Source of the DNA: Bacteroidia bacterium
GTDB taxonomy: Bacteria > Bacteroidota > Bacteroidia > Bacteroidales > Prolixibacteraceae
Direction of reading: 5' to 3'
Assembly: GCA_025358025.1 (NCBI GenBank)
Contig: JANYKW010000021.1
Coordinates: forward strand, 53,229 to 117,228
Length of the DNA: 64,000 nucleotides
The notes beneath the pieces were generated by a model. That model searched no databases. It saw only the letters and a program-made list of their open reading frames with translations, and was not told the origin of the DNA. The position numbers and the translations under genes are program-made. This document shows, in pieces, positions 19,328-27,568 of this stretch. The stretch's first letter is position 1, and the number at the start of each line of letters is the position of its first letter.

Positions 19328-20332
19328 TTAAAGTTGAATTTCGTTGTTACTTCCATTTTTAAATTCATCCAAACTTACTGTTCTATTTTCCAAAGGAAGA
19401 ATCACAGATGGTTTTTTAGATTTTTCGTAATGGTTTTGACTGATCACGGAGGCCCTTTTAATATTTCGGGGGCCTTCAATGGTCCAGTCGGAAAGTTCTT
19501 TTTTTTCAAATCTGCATTCGTTGCAAATAAATTCCTCCACTTCGCCAAACTGATCTTTTCTGCCGGTAATACGGTAAACCTCCCCCCCTCTCATCCATGC
19601 AGTGACCTTGCCCGAACATTTGCTACAGGAACGATTGGCATTCATTGGATTAAGAAACCACACCCTGTTTTTAAACCGGAATGTCTTGTCTGTCAATGCG
19701 CCAACCGGACAAACATCAATCATATTTCCTGAAAAATCGTTGGTGACATCGGTCTGAATATACGTTGAAATCTCTGACACATCACCCCTGTAAAGAATTC
19801 CGTGAGATCTTTTATCTGTCAACTGATCAGCAGTATACACACATCTGTAGCAAAGTATGCAACGGTTCATATGCAGTTGAATCTTGTCTCCAATATCAAT
19901 TACCCTGAAACTCCTTTTGGCCTCTTCGAAACGTGATTCTTCTTTGCCGTTATCGTAACTTAAGTCTTGCAAGTCGCATTCACCTGCCTGATCGCAAACC
20001 GGACAATCCAGTGGATGATTGATCAGCAGAAATTCAACAATTGCCTTTCGGGTTTCTATTACCTCTTGTGATGTAATATTCTGAACCACCATACCATCTG
20101 CAACGGGGGTTCTGCATGATGCAACCAGTTTGGGTAAGGGCCGTGGATCCCTGGCAGAGCCCTGGGCAACTTTCACAAGGCATGTTCTGCATTTCCCCCC
20201 TGATTCTTTTAATTTTGAGTAATAACACATGGCAGGAGGAACAACTATTCCCCCGATCATACGGGCTGCCTGTAGAATTGTCGTCCCCTCCTCTACCTCA
20301 ATTGTATGGTTGTCTATTGTAACCTTAAACAT
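19328..20332 (-). CDS. nuoG: NADH-quinone oxidoreductase subunit G, short form
   Basis: 334 residues, about a third of the length of E. coli NuoG. It keeps the [2Fe-2S] site (Cys36, 48, 51, 73), the His/Cys [4Fe-4S] site (His106, Cys110, 113, 119), the next [4Fe-4S] site (Cys158, 161, 164, 208) and a C-terminal Cys236, 239, 270, 273 quartet, but lacks the large molybdopterin-oxidoreductase-like domain. I know short NuoG forms from other Bacteroidota, so this is probably native, not a truncation. Its start overlaps the nuoF 3' end by 8 nt. Confidence 0.93.
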   Translation of the reverse strand: MFKVTIDNHTIEVEEGTTILQAARMIGGIVVPPAMCYYSKLKESGGKCRTCLVKVAQGSARDPRPLPKLVASCRTPVADGMVVQNITSQEVIETRKAIVEFLLINHPLDCPVCDQAGECDLQDLSYDNGKEESRFEEAKRSFRVIDIGDKIQLHMNRCILCYRCVYTADQLTDKRSHGILYRGDVSEISTYIQTDVTNDFSGNMIDVCPVGALTDKTFRFKNRVWFLNPMNANRSCSKCSGKVTAWMRGGEVYRITGRKDQFGEVEEFICNECRFEKKELSDWTIEGPRNIKRASVISQNHYEKSKKPSVILPLENRTVSLDEFKNGSNNEIQL

Positions 20333-21680
20333 TTTCTAATCTTCTAATTTGCACATTGTCTAATTGACGAATTGCTGAATTTTTACAGCTCTCCGGATGC
20401 AGCACATGCTCTTCAAACTCATGTCTGAAATGCCGGATTGCACTGGCAACCGGCCATGCCGCGGCATCACCCAGCGGACATATGGTATTGCCTTCAATTT
20501 TGGCAGCTATGCTTACCAACAAGTCGATATCCCTTGCTTTGCCCAATCCGTTTTCAATCCGGTGGAGCACATTTTCCATCCATCCGGTTCCTTCCCGGCA
20601 CGGAGAGCACTGTCCGCATGATTCGTGGTGGTAGAAACGGGTCAAATTCCAGGTATTGCGAACAATACAGGCATCCTCGTCAAAAACGATAAAACCACCA
20701 GATCCCAGCATGGTTCCACTGACAAATCCACCTTCCGCAAGTGATTCGTAGGATAACATCCGTTCTTCCCCTGCAGCAGTCTTCAAAATCAGATTTGCAG
20801 GTAAAATCGGTACTGAAGAGCCTCCGGCAATAACAGCTTTCAGCTCCTTTCCGTTCTTTATACCTCCGCAATATTTTTCGCTGTACAGAAATTCGCGTAC
20901 ACTCAAGCCAAATTCTATTTCATAAACTCCAGGATTGTTGATATTGCCGCAGGCAGAAATGAGTTTAGTTCCGGTACTCTTGCCCACTCCATAACGGGCA
21001 AATTCACTGCCACCCTGATTAACGATAAAGCCAATATTGCACAATGTCTCCACGTTGTTGACAACAGTAGGACTGCCATACAATCCGACAACCGCCGGAA
21101 AGGGAGGTTTGATGCGTGGATTCCCCCTTTTACCCTCCAGCGATTCTATCAGGGCTGTTTCCTCACCGCAAATATATGCTCCTGCGCCAGAATGAACGTG
21201 AATATCCAGGTTGATGGAGGTTCCCAAAATATTTTTCCCAAGCAAGCCATTTTGATAGGCTTCTCTGATGGCTTCATTCAATATTCCGACAATATACTTG
21301 AATTCCCCTCTTACATATATATACCCAGTTTCGGCACCCAAGGCATAACAGGAACAGATCATTCCTTCGATCAGCAAATGAGGGATCTTCTCCATCAAAA
21401 AGCGGTCTTTGAAAGTACCTGGTTCACTCTCATCTGCATTGCAAATAAGATAACGCGGCTTGTTAGATTTTTTGTCAAGAAAACTCCATTTCATCCCGGC
21501 AGGAAATCCGGCTCCACCACGACCTCTCAGTCCTGATTTTTTGACCTCTTCGATTACATCATCGGGTGTCATCTCTTTCAATGCTTTCATAACCGACAGG
21601 TATCCACCGGTTGAACGAAACACCTCAAAGGTTCGAATCCCTGGAACAGCTATATTATTTAAAAGAATTCTTCTATCCAT
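20325..21680 (-). CDS. nuoF: NADH-quinone oxidoreductase subunit F (NADH/FMN site)
   Basis: 451 residues. The NADH-binding loop GRGGAGFP is at 53-60 and the N3 [4Fe-4S] ligands are Cys355, 358, 361 and 401 (CGQCSPC and ICPLGDA). The FMN-binding NuoF oxidises NADH. The last 17 residues (435-451, SAIRQLDNVQIRRLENV) are unlike the family and are encoded by an 8-nt iterated repeat, so the C-terminus looks extended by repeat read-through. Overlaps nuoE by 22 nt and nuoG by 8 nt. Confidence 0.95.
   Translation of the reverse strand: MDRRILLNNIAVPGIRTFEVFRSTGGYLSVMKALKEMTPDDVIEEVKKSGLRGRGGAGFPAGMKWSFLDKKSNKPRYLICNADESEPGTFKDRFLMEKIPHLLIEGMICSCYALGAETGYIYVRGEFKYIVGILNEAIREAYQNGLLGKNILGTSINLDIHVHSGAGAYICGEETALIESLEGKRGNPRIKPPFPAVVGLYGSPTVVNNVETLCNIGFIVNQGGSEFARYGVGKSTGTKLISACGNINNPGVYEIEFGLSVREFLYSEKYCGGIKNGKELKAVIAGGSSVPILPANLILKTAAGEERMLSYESLAEGGFVSGTMLGSGGFIVFDEDACIVRNTWNLTRFYHHESCGQCSPCREGTGWMENVLHRIENGLGKARDIDLLVSIAAKIEGNTICPLGDAAAWPVASAIRHFRHEFEEHVLHPESCKNSAIRQLDNVQIRRLENV
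20331..20386. repeat. Octamer-phased repeat at the nuoF-nuoG junction
   Basis: Seven consecutive 8-nt units beginning ATT or ATC (ATTTTCTA, ATCTTCTA, ATTTGCAC, ATTGTCTA, ATTGACGA, ATTGCTGA, ATTTTTAC). It encodes the nuoF tail and also contains the first base pairs of the nuoG start. Confidence 0.7.
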
Positions 21681-22240
21681 AATGATTTTTCAGGCTTTTC
21701 TTCTTTCGCTTTCGATGATAAATCGGCCAGGATCTTATCAATCTTTTCGGTTGTCAGATATTCATAGAATTCTGTATTTATTTGCATAACAGGCGCGGAA
21801 CCGCAGGCTCCCAGGCATTCAACGGCTTTGAGTGTGAAGAGTCCGTCGGGGGTTGTCTCCCCGGTTTTGATCGCAAGTTTTTTCTCCAGGTAAGACTGAA
21901 TAGCCTCGCCTCCACAGATGGCACAAGGACCGGTGCGACATATTTCTATCACGTTTTTACCTACCCTTTCCAGATAGTATTGCGAATAAAAAGTAGCAAC
22001 TTCATAAACTTCAATGGGCTGTATATTCAGTAAAGATGCAACATAATCCATCACATCAACACTCAGATAACCCTCAAATTCCTCCTGAGCAATATGCAGC
22101 AAAGGCAAAAGGGCTGATTTCTGTTTTCCCGAAGGATATCTCGCAATAATCTGCTGCACCTTGAAAAGTGCTGTTTCAGAAAAACAAACCGTGCTGTTCT
22201 TCTTCTCGTGCAACGGATGGGTGATTATTTTATCTAACAT
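21659..22240 (-). CDS. nuoE: NADH-quinone oxidoreductase subunit E
   Basis: 193 residues from ATG 22240. The [2Fe-2S] ligands are Cys101, Cys106 (CRTGPC) and Cys142, Cys146 (CLGAC). The frame is open to 22360, but the extra 40 residues contain GVALVAIL twice, which is simply translation of a duplicated intergenic DNA repeat, so the shorter start is chosen. Thioredoxin-fold partner of NuoF in the NADH module. Confidence 0.94.
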   Translation of the reverse strand: MLDKIITHPLHEKKNSTVCFSETALFKVQQIIARYPSGKQKSALLPLLHIAQEEFEGYLSVDVMDYVASLLNIQPIEVYEVATFYSQYYLERVGKNVIEICRTGPCAICGGEAIQSYLEKKLAIKTGETTPDGLFTLKAVECLGACGSAPVMQINTEFYEYLTTEKIDKILADLSSKAKEEKPEKSLWIEEFF

Positions 22241-22274
22241 TATCCCATTATTCTTAATAATTTCATTGGATAGT

Positions 22275-22371
22275 ACCAGGATGGCCACAAGGGCCACCCC
22301 TACTATATCCTTTACAATGTCTTTGAATACCAATAGGATGGCCACAAGGGCCACCCCCACTTTATCCTTTA
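22275..22371. repeat. Two-copy hairpin repeat in the nuoD-nuoE gap
   Basis: Two direct copies, at 22275-22314 and 22329-22371, share a core of about 22 identical bases starting AGGATGGCCACAAGG, then a similar TTTATCC-type tail. Each core holds the small inverted repeat TGGCC-ACAAG-GGCCA. A spurious hydrophobic peptide repeat results if it is translated. Confidence 0.85.
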
Positions 22372-22390
22372 TCCTTTAGCCTTTAGCCTT
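22361..22390. repeat. Heptamer repeat TTTATCC x2, TTTAGCC x2
   Basis: Four tandem 7-nt units directly downstream of the nuoD stop codon, abutting the two-copy hairpin repeat. Confidence 0.8.
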
Positions 22391-22391
22391 T

Positions 22392-23606
22392 TCACGCATC
22401 TAACTCACCTGCAATTACATTCATACTACTCATGGTAAGAATTGCATCCGAAAGGAATGATCCTTTAACCATTTCCGGGAAGGCCTGGTAATAGACAAAA
22501 CATGGACGTCTGAAATGAAGCCGGTAAGGCGTTCTTCCTCCGTCACTTACCATATAAAAACCCAATTCCCCATTTCCGCCTTCAACAGCGTGATACACTT
22601 CTCCTACAGGAACTTGCACCTCGCCCATTACAATTTTAAAATGCCAGATCAAAGATTCCATTTTACTGTAAACATCCTCTTTGGCAGGAAGGTAGAACTC
22701 AGGCACATCCGTGTGAAAATCCCCTTCAGGCAGATTTTCAAGCGCATTTTTCACCAGGTTGATGCTTTGCCAAATCTCCTCCTGTCTGACACAAAAACGA
22801 TCATAGGTATCTCCGTTGGTCCCTACCGGGATGGTGAAGTCAAAATCATTGTACGATGAATAAGGGTTCATTACCCTGACATCGTAATCAACACCGGCAG
22901 CCCTCAAACAAGGACCTGTAAATCCATAATTAAGTGCACGTTCAGCAGAAATACCCCCCACATGAATGGTTCTGTCCATGAAAATCCGGTTACGCAGCAA
23001 AAGCTTCTCAAATTGTCTGATTACTTTTGGAAGATGGTTAATAAACTCCCTGATCTTCCGGATAACCGAGGGGGTAAAATCCCTTTCGAAACCACCGATT
23101 CTTCCAAGATTGGTAGTCAGTCGTGCGCCACAAATCTCTTCATATATTTCGTAAATTTTTTCTCTCTCCTGAAATAGATAAACGAAACCGGTCAAAGCTC
23201 CGCTATCCACACCGATTACACTATTGCATATCAAATGGTCTGATATCCTGGCAAGTTCCATGATGATAATACGCATATAATCAATGCGTTTGGTCGTTTC
23301 GACACCCAAAAGCTTCTCCACTGTAGTTTGCCATCCAATGTTATTGATGGGCGAAGAGCAATAATTCAACCTGTCTGTTAATGTCGTAATTTGATAAAAT
23401 GCCCTTTTCTCAGCCAATTTTTCAAAAGCACGGTGGATATAACCTATCGTTTGCTCCGCATCCACGATAGTCTCCCCGTTCATGGTGAGAATATTCTGGA
23501 AAATTCCATGCGTTGCCGGGTGAGTTGGACCCAGGTTCAACGTACTGAAATGTTTGTCGTAATCTTCAGGCCTGACAAAAATATGTTCCCTTTCTAAATT
23601 TTCCAT
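22392..23606 (-). CDS. nuoD: NADH-quinone oxidoreductase subunit D
   Basis: 404 residues, the 49-kDa subunit homologous to the large subunit of NiFe hydrogenases. Visible blocks: NLGPTHPATHG near residues 25-35, with the quinone-site His, GRIGGFERDF, and MSSMNVIAGELDA at the C-terminus. With NuoB it forms the quinone-binding pocket. Separate nuoC and nuoD genes are present, not a fusion. Confidence 0.96.
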   Translation of the reverse strand: MENLEREHIFVRPEDYDKHFSTLNLGPTHPATHGIFQNILTMNGETIVDAEQTIGYIHRAFEKLAEKRAFYQITTLTDRLNYCSSPINNIGWQTTVEKLLGVETTKRIDYMRIIIMELARISDHLICNSVIGVDSGALTGFVYLFQEREKIYEIYEEICGARLTTNLGRIGGFERDFTPSVIRKIREFINHLPKVIRQFEKLLLRNRIFMDRTIHVGGISAERALNYGFTGPCLRAAGVDYDVRVMNPYSSYNDFDFTIPVGTNGDTYDRFCVRQEEIWQSINLVKNALENLPEGDFHTDVPEFYLPAKEDVYSKMESLIWHFKIVMGEVQVPVGEVYHAVEGGNGELGFYMVSDGGRTPYRLHFRRPCFVYYQAFPEMVKGSFLSDAILTMSSMNVIAGELDA

Positions 23607-23612
23607 AGGTCA

Positions 23613-24101
23613 TTATCTTCCAAAAAAACGATCATCTTTATCCGTCCTTGTTTGATCTTCCAGGGGATACTCTTTACGAAGCGGAAAGTAGTCGAGGTAT
23701 TCCACATTCAGAATTCTTATCAGATTTGGATGGTTTACGAATACTATCCCGTAAAAATCATAGGTTTCACGTTCCATCCAGTTCGCAGATGAAAAAATTG
23801 CAGTAAGCGTTTCAACCTCAGGCTCTGCTACGGAAGTAAAGGTTTTTATCCGGATTCGGATATTCCTCTGAAAATTATGCAGATGATACACAACACCCAA
23901 TGCCAACTCCTGATCCGGATAGTGAATTCCGCAAAGATCTGTTAGAAAATGGAACCCCAATTCCTCTTTAATAAAATGAATTACCTCAATAACAACCTGC
24001 TTTTTGACTGTTAAAGTCAAAATATCAGAACTTTCATCGAAGGAGATAATCCCATGCTGGAATTTTCCTTGCAGGCTGTCCTGTATCAATTGTTGTTCCA
24101 T
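23613..24101 (-). CDS. nuoC: NADH-quinone oxidoreductase subunit C
   Basis: 162 residues, the 30-kDa subunit. The diagnostic segment SANWMERETYDFYGIVFVNHPNLIRIL is followed by PLRKEYPLEDQ. Peripheral-arm scaffold subunit. Six nucleotides before nuoD and three after nuoB. Confidence 0.95.
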   Translation of the reverse strand: MEQQLIQDSLQGKFQHGIISFDESSDILTLTVKKQVVIEVIHFIKEELGFHFLTDLCGIHYPDQELALGVVYHLHNFQRNIRIRIKTFTSVAEPEVETLTAIFSSANWMERETYDFYGIVFVNHPNLIRILNVEYLDYFPLRKEYPLEDQTRTDKDDRFFGR

Positions 24102-24104
24102 TAT

Positions 24105-24647
24105 TTATTTGATTCCGTATTTCTCGAGAAGCGCGCGGTACTCGGGTGAATATCTTCTTCTAAGAGATTCATTTCCAACAAGCTCCTGGATTTTCATAAA
24201 GCCATCAAGTATCTGCTCAGGTCGTGGCGGGCAACCCGGTACGTATACATCTACCGGTACAACTTTGTCTATTCCCTGGAGTACACTGTAAGTATCAAAG
24301 ATTCCACCACTCGAAGCGCAGGCGCCTACCGCCAATACCCAACGTGGTTCAGCCATTTGTTCATATACCTGGTTGACAATTGGCCCCATTTTTTTTGCAA
24401 TAGTTCCCATCACCATCAGCAAATCTGCCTGCCGGGGTGAAAAACTTAGTCTTTCCGAACCAAACCGGGCCAGGTCATAATTAGCGCCCATTGTGGCCAT
24501 AAACTCTATTCCACAGCATGATGTAGCAAAAGGCAAAGGCCAGATGGAATTCTTTCGGGCCAATCCTACCACTTTATCCAGGGAGGTAGCAAAAAAGCCG
24601 GGAGCTGAATATCCCTCCGGCGGACTAACGAGGTTATATTGAGACAT
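24105..24647 (-). CDS. nuoB: NADH-quinone oxidoreductase subunit B
   Basis: 180 residues. The N2 [4Fe-4S] ligands are the tandem Cys44-Cys45 (TSCCGIEFM), Cys110 (GACASSGG) and Cys139 (VPGCPPRPE). N2 passes electrons to quinone. Follows nuoA by 21 nt. Confidence 0.96.
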   Translation of the reverse strand: MSQYNLVSPPEGYSAPGFFATSLDKVVGLARKNSIWPLPFATSCCGIEFMATMGANYDLARFGSERLSFSPRQADLLMVMGTIAKKMGPIVNQVYEQMAEPRWVLAVGACASSGGIFDTYSVLQGIDKVVPVDVYVPGCPPRPEQILDGFMKIQELVGNESLRRRYSPEYRALLEKYGIK

Positions 24648-24668
24648 GATAAATGCTTAAATTTTTTG

Positions 24669-25061
24669 TTATTCGTCGTTGTTCCACTCTAGGGCACCTT
24701 TTTGATAAATGTAATAAAACCCAAACAGAAGCAATGCAACAAAAAGCAACATTGCGAAGAAACCCTTCCATTCCATTTGCAAAAAATTAATTGCCCAAGG
24801 ATAAAAAAAGATAATTTCCACATCGAACAGGACAAATAGAATGGCGACTAAAAAATATTTGACAGAAAAAGGAAATCTGGCATTACCCTGTACATCTATC
24901 CCACATTCAAAATTTTCATCCTTTCGCAAAGTTCTGATTCTCTTTCTCTTGCTTGCGATAAAGTGCGTTCCAAACATTGTAAGCGCAACAAAACCAAAGG
25001 CTACAAAAGACTGAATCAGAATAGGAACATAATCCGATGGAATATATATTTTATCAGTCAT
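24669..25061 (-). CDS. nuoA: NADH-quinone oxidoreductase subunit A
   Basis: 130 residues, three membrane helices. The loop motif NFECGIDVQGNARFPFSVKYF contains the conserved Cys of the TMH1-2 loop, and FDVEIIFFYPWA the acidic pair of helix 2. First gene of the 14-gene operon. The 115 nt upstream are AT-rich; I found no exact TAnnTTTG box there. Confidence 0.95.
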   Translation of the reverse strand: MTDKIYIPSDYVPILIQSFVAFGFVALTMFGTHFIASKRKRIRTLRKDENFECGIDVQGNARFPFSVKYFLVAILFVLFDVEIIFFYPWAINFLQMEWKGFFAMLLFVALLLFGFYYIYQKGALEWNNDE

Positions 25062-25176
25062 TCAAAATCTGTTATTAATGGAAATTGAGTATATTCTCAT
25101 GGTCATTTGAAGATTAAAAATTGTTCTGAATCGTTGAAAAACCTAATAATTATTACGAAAAACAGTTGAAATAGTT

Positions 25177-27369
25177 TTATAAACCTGAAGATAATCTCTT
25201 TAATTGTTCTTTTGGATACTCCTCCTCCGGTTTAAGCGAAATGGCTTTTTGAAAATAGAAACGAGCGATAGCAATATTCTTTTGTATCACAGCTTCCTCT
25301 GCCTTTTTGATTGCATCAATATATTGTGCATCAGTTCCACTAAGATCTGATGTAGATATTAATTTTTCAACTACAATAAGCTGACCTTTTGGATAATTTT
25401 CCCATGGAAGTATGTCTACTGCTTTTCCATAATAGAAACGTGCTGAACTATATCTCTTTCCCTCTAAATCGTCGTCTGCATGTTTGATGAATGAGGTATA
25501 TTCCAGCATTCTTTCGGCAGTTATATTACTATCAATCATTTTTTTACAGTTATCAATTTTCTCCATGGCATACTTATCCGAGGCTTTAAATTTCAATGCC
25601 TCCTGATAATAGAAAATAGCAACAGTCCACAACGATTTGGCAAAATTAGCATCCCCTGTCTTAATGTTGTTCAGGTAACTGCCCTCTCCCTGAAGCTTAC
25701 GCAGCTCCTCTGCCTGTCTTTGAGCAAGTAGCTTGTCAGCAGATTGTTTTGCTAATATCGCGTCAATTTCACTGATCTTATCTTTGGGATATTGTTCAGT
25801 ATCTGAAATTTTAATCGCTTCAAGGTACTGATTCTTTGCTTCAGGATAGGTTTTACCAGCAAAAAGTTGATCAGCCCATAAAATCGTTTCCTTATACTTT
25901 TTCTGTTTGTCAGCCAATAATTTCAGCTCTTTCTCTTTCTTTAGCTTTTCAGCTAAGAATAGTGCCAGCAGCTGCTCCGCATTGGCAAGCCTGGCGGTGG
26001 CTACAGGATCTCCGGCCTTGATCTTCAGGGCATCCTTGAAATTGGTTATCCCCTCGGGATATTTCGCATTGACAACATTATCATCCCCAGCTGCCAGCAG
26101 ACGAGTGAACTCGGCCTCCATTTTTGCCTTGTCGGCATTTAATTTGGCCAGAAGTCCTTCAGCATTGGCAAGCTTGTCTGTGGCTATCTTATCGCCCACT
26201 TTAAGGTTCAGTGCACCTTTAAAATTTTCGATCGCCTCGGGATATTTCTGTCCCAGCACATTGGCATCTCCCGCTGTCAATAAACGGTTAAATTCGGCTT
26301 CCTGGTTCGCTTTATCCGCGTTAAAGTTTGCCAGCAACTGTGTAGCATTGGCAAGTTTGGTAGTTGCCACTCTGTCACCAGGTTTAAGTGTCAGTGCATT
26401 TTTAAAATTACCAATCGCATTCGGATATTCCTTTTCTGTCACATTTAAGTCGCCTGCAGCAATCAAACGATTGAATTCGGCTTCCAGCTTTGCTTTTTCG
26501 GCATTTAACTTTGCCAATAACTGTTCTGCATTGGATATTTTATCCAGTACGATTTGATTTCCGGGCTTGATGTCCAGTGCACTCTTGAAATTTGAAATAC
26601 CTTCAGGATACTTCATTATCAAAATATTGGCATCACCAGAGGCCACAAGCCGACTGAAATCAGCTTCCAGCATAGCCTCCTTGTCCATTCCTTTCAAATC
26701 AGAAGAAAGCTCTTTAAGTTTAGGTTTTATAAACGGATCATTCTTTCGGAGGGCAAGTGCTTCTTCATAAGTTTTTATGGCTTCCCTGATCTGATTTTTC
26801 TTTTCAAATTCAACAGCTTCAGCCATTTTTTGGTTAAAAATCTCATCTTCATGATCCTTTAAAGCCTGGTCTATCTCTTTCCTGATATCCCTGTCATCAA
26901 TAAAAACGAAGGAATCAAAATTATCCAGTTTTCCTTTTGGTGAATAGCTAATTTTACCAACAGTCTTTCCTTCAAAGCTCATTATTGCAAAGGGAACTTT
27001 CTTGTAAATAGTAACAACCATCAGGAAAGGCGGAAAAATACTGTCTTTTATCCAAACTGTCGATGGTATCATGGTGGACACATCAATATCTTTGGTATAA
27101 TGATTTTCTTTGGCAACTGTTAATTTGTATTCTGAAGAATAGCTCAGATCAAGTTCAAATTTTCCCGTTGAATTGATGGTTGCACTTTTTTCAGTTTGTT
27201 GTGTTGCTGGATTGGTAAGGGTAACAACTGCTCCGGTCGGATCTCCATTATCTACACGAACTCTGCCAGAGATGTGAAAACTATTCTCTTTATTTTGCGC
27301 AACTGATACTAAGTTGATTAAGAGGAGAATAAATAACACTTTACAAAAGCGGATGAAATTTATTTTCAT
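25177..27369 (-). CDS. Secreted protein with carboxypeptidase-regulatory-like domain and four 61-residue repeats
   Basis: 730 residues from ATG 27369, which starts a signal peptide (MKINFIRFCKVLFILLLINL, then SVAQ). ATG 27402 would prepend 11 residues. Residues about 30-100 resemble a beta-sandwich carboxypeptidase-regulatory-like domain (ISGRVRVDNGDPTGAVVTLT). A helical, TPR-like region follows, with four nearly identical 61-residue units (about 235-478) of pattern EAEFNRL..AGD.NV...YP.AI.NFK.AL.LK.GD..A..KLANA..LLA. More TPR-like hairpins with YP.AK/YY..A motifs end the protein. Periplasmic or surface protein-interaction scaffold; no enzymatic motif seen. Confidence 0.85.
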   Translation of the reverse strand: MKINFIRFCKVLFILLLINLVSVAQNKENSFHISGRVRVDNGDPTGAVVTLTNPATQQTEKSATINSTGKFELDLSYSSEYKLTVAKENHYTKDIDVSTMIPSTVWIKDSIFPPFLMVVTIYKKVPFAIMSFEGKTVGKISYSPKGKLDNFDSFVFIDDRDIRKEIDQALKDHEDEIFNQKMAEAVEFEKKNQIREAIKTYEEALALRKNDPFIKPKLKELSSDLKGMDKEAMLEADFSRLVASGDANILIMKYPEGISNFKSALDIKPGNQIVLDKISNAEQLLAKLNAEKAKLEAEFNRLIAAGDLNVTEKEYPNAIGNFKNALTLKPGDRVATTKLANATQLLANFNADKANQEAEFNRLLTAGDANVLGQKYPEAIENFKGALNLKVGDKIATDKLANAEGLLAKLNADKAKMEAEFTRLLAAGDDNVVNAKYPEGITNFKDALKIKAGDPVATARLANAEQLLALFLAEKLKKEKELKLLADKQKKYKETILWADQLFAGKTYPEAKNQYLEAIKISDTEQYPKDKISEIDAILAKQSADKLLAQRQAEELRKLQGEGSYLNNIKTGDANFAKSLWTVAIFYYQEALKFKASDKYAMEKIDNCKKMIDSNITAERMLEYTSFIKHADDDLEGKRYSSARFYYGKAVDILPWENYPKGQLIVVEKLISTSDLSGTDAQYIDAIKKAEEAVIQKNIAIARFYFQKAISLKPEEEYPKEQLKRLSSGL
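25936..26667 (-). repeat. Four in-frame tandem repeats of 183 bp
   Basis: Coding repeat units of exactly 61 codons, starting at Glu of EADFSRL/EAEFNRL. All four have the same length, as expected from recent unequal duplication; unit number may vary between strains. Confidence 0.85.
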
Positions 27370-27568
27370 TGGAGGCAGATAAATTAAGATTGCATCAATC
27401 ATACAGCGAAATTAAGAAATTGATTCAATTTTCGCCTTTAAGATATGCATTTTAGTGATTGGCTGATTCTGCAAAGCCCTATTCCAATGATTTATTGCAA
27501 ACTCAAAATATGTTTGGTTAATAATTATAATCATTTCATTTTCCTGCAAAACTGAAAACTGAAGAAGA

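Noticed and set aside
19328..20332. Truncated nuoG pseudogene
   Set aside because: All cluster ligands are intact, and short NuoG is usual in Bacteroidota operons.
22241..22360. Hydrophobic N-terminal extension of NuoE with a repeated GVALVAIL
   Set aside because: It is translation of a two-copy intergenic DNA repeat, and NuoE needs no membrane helix.
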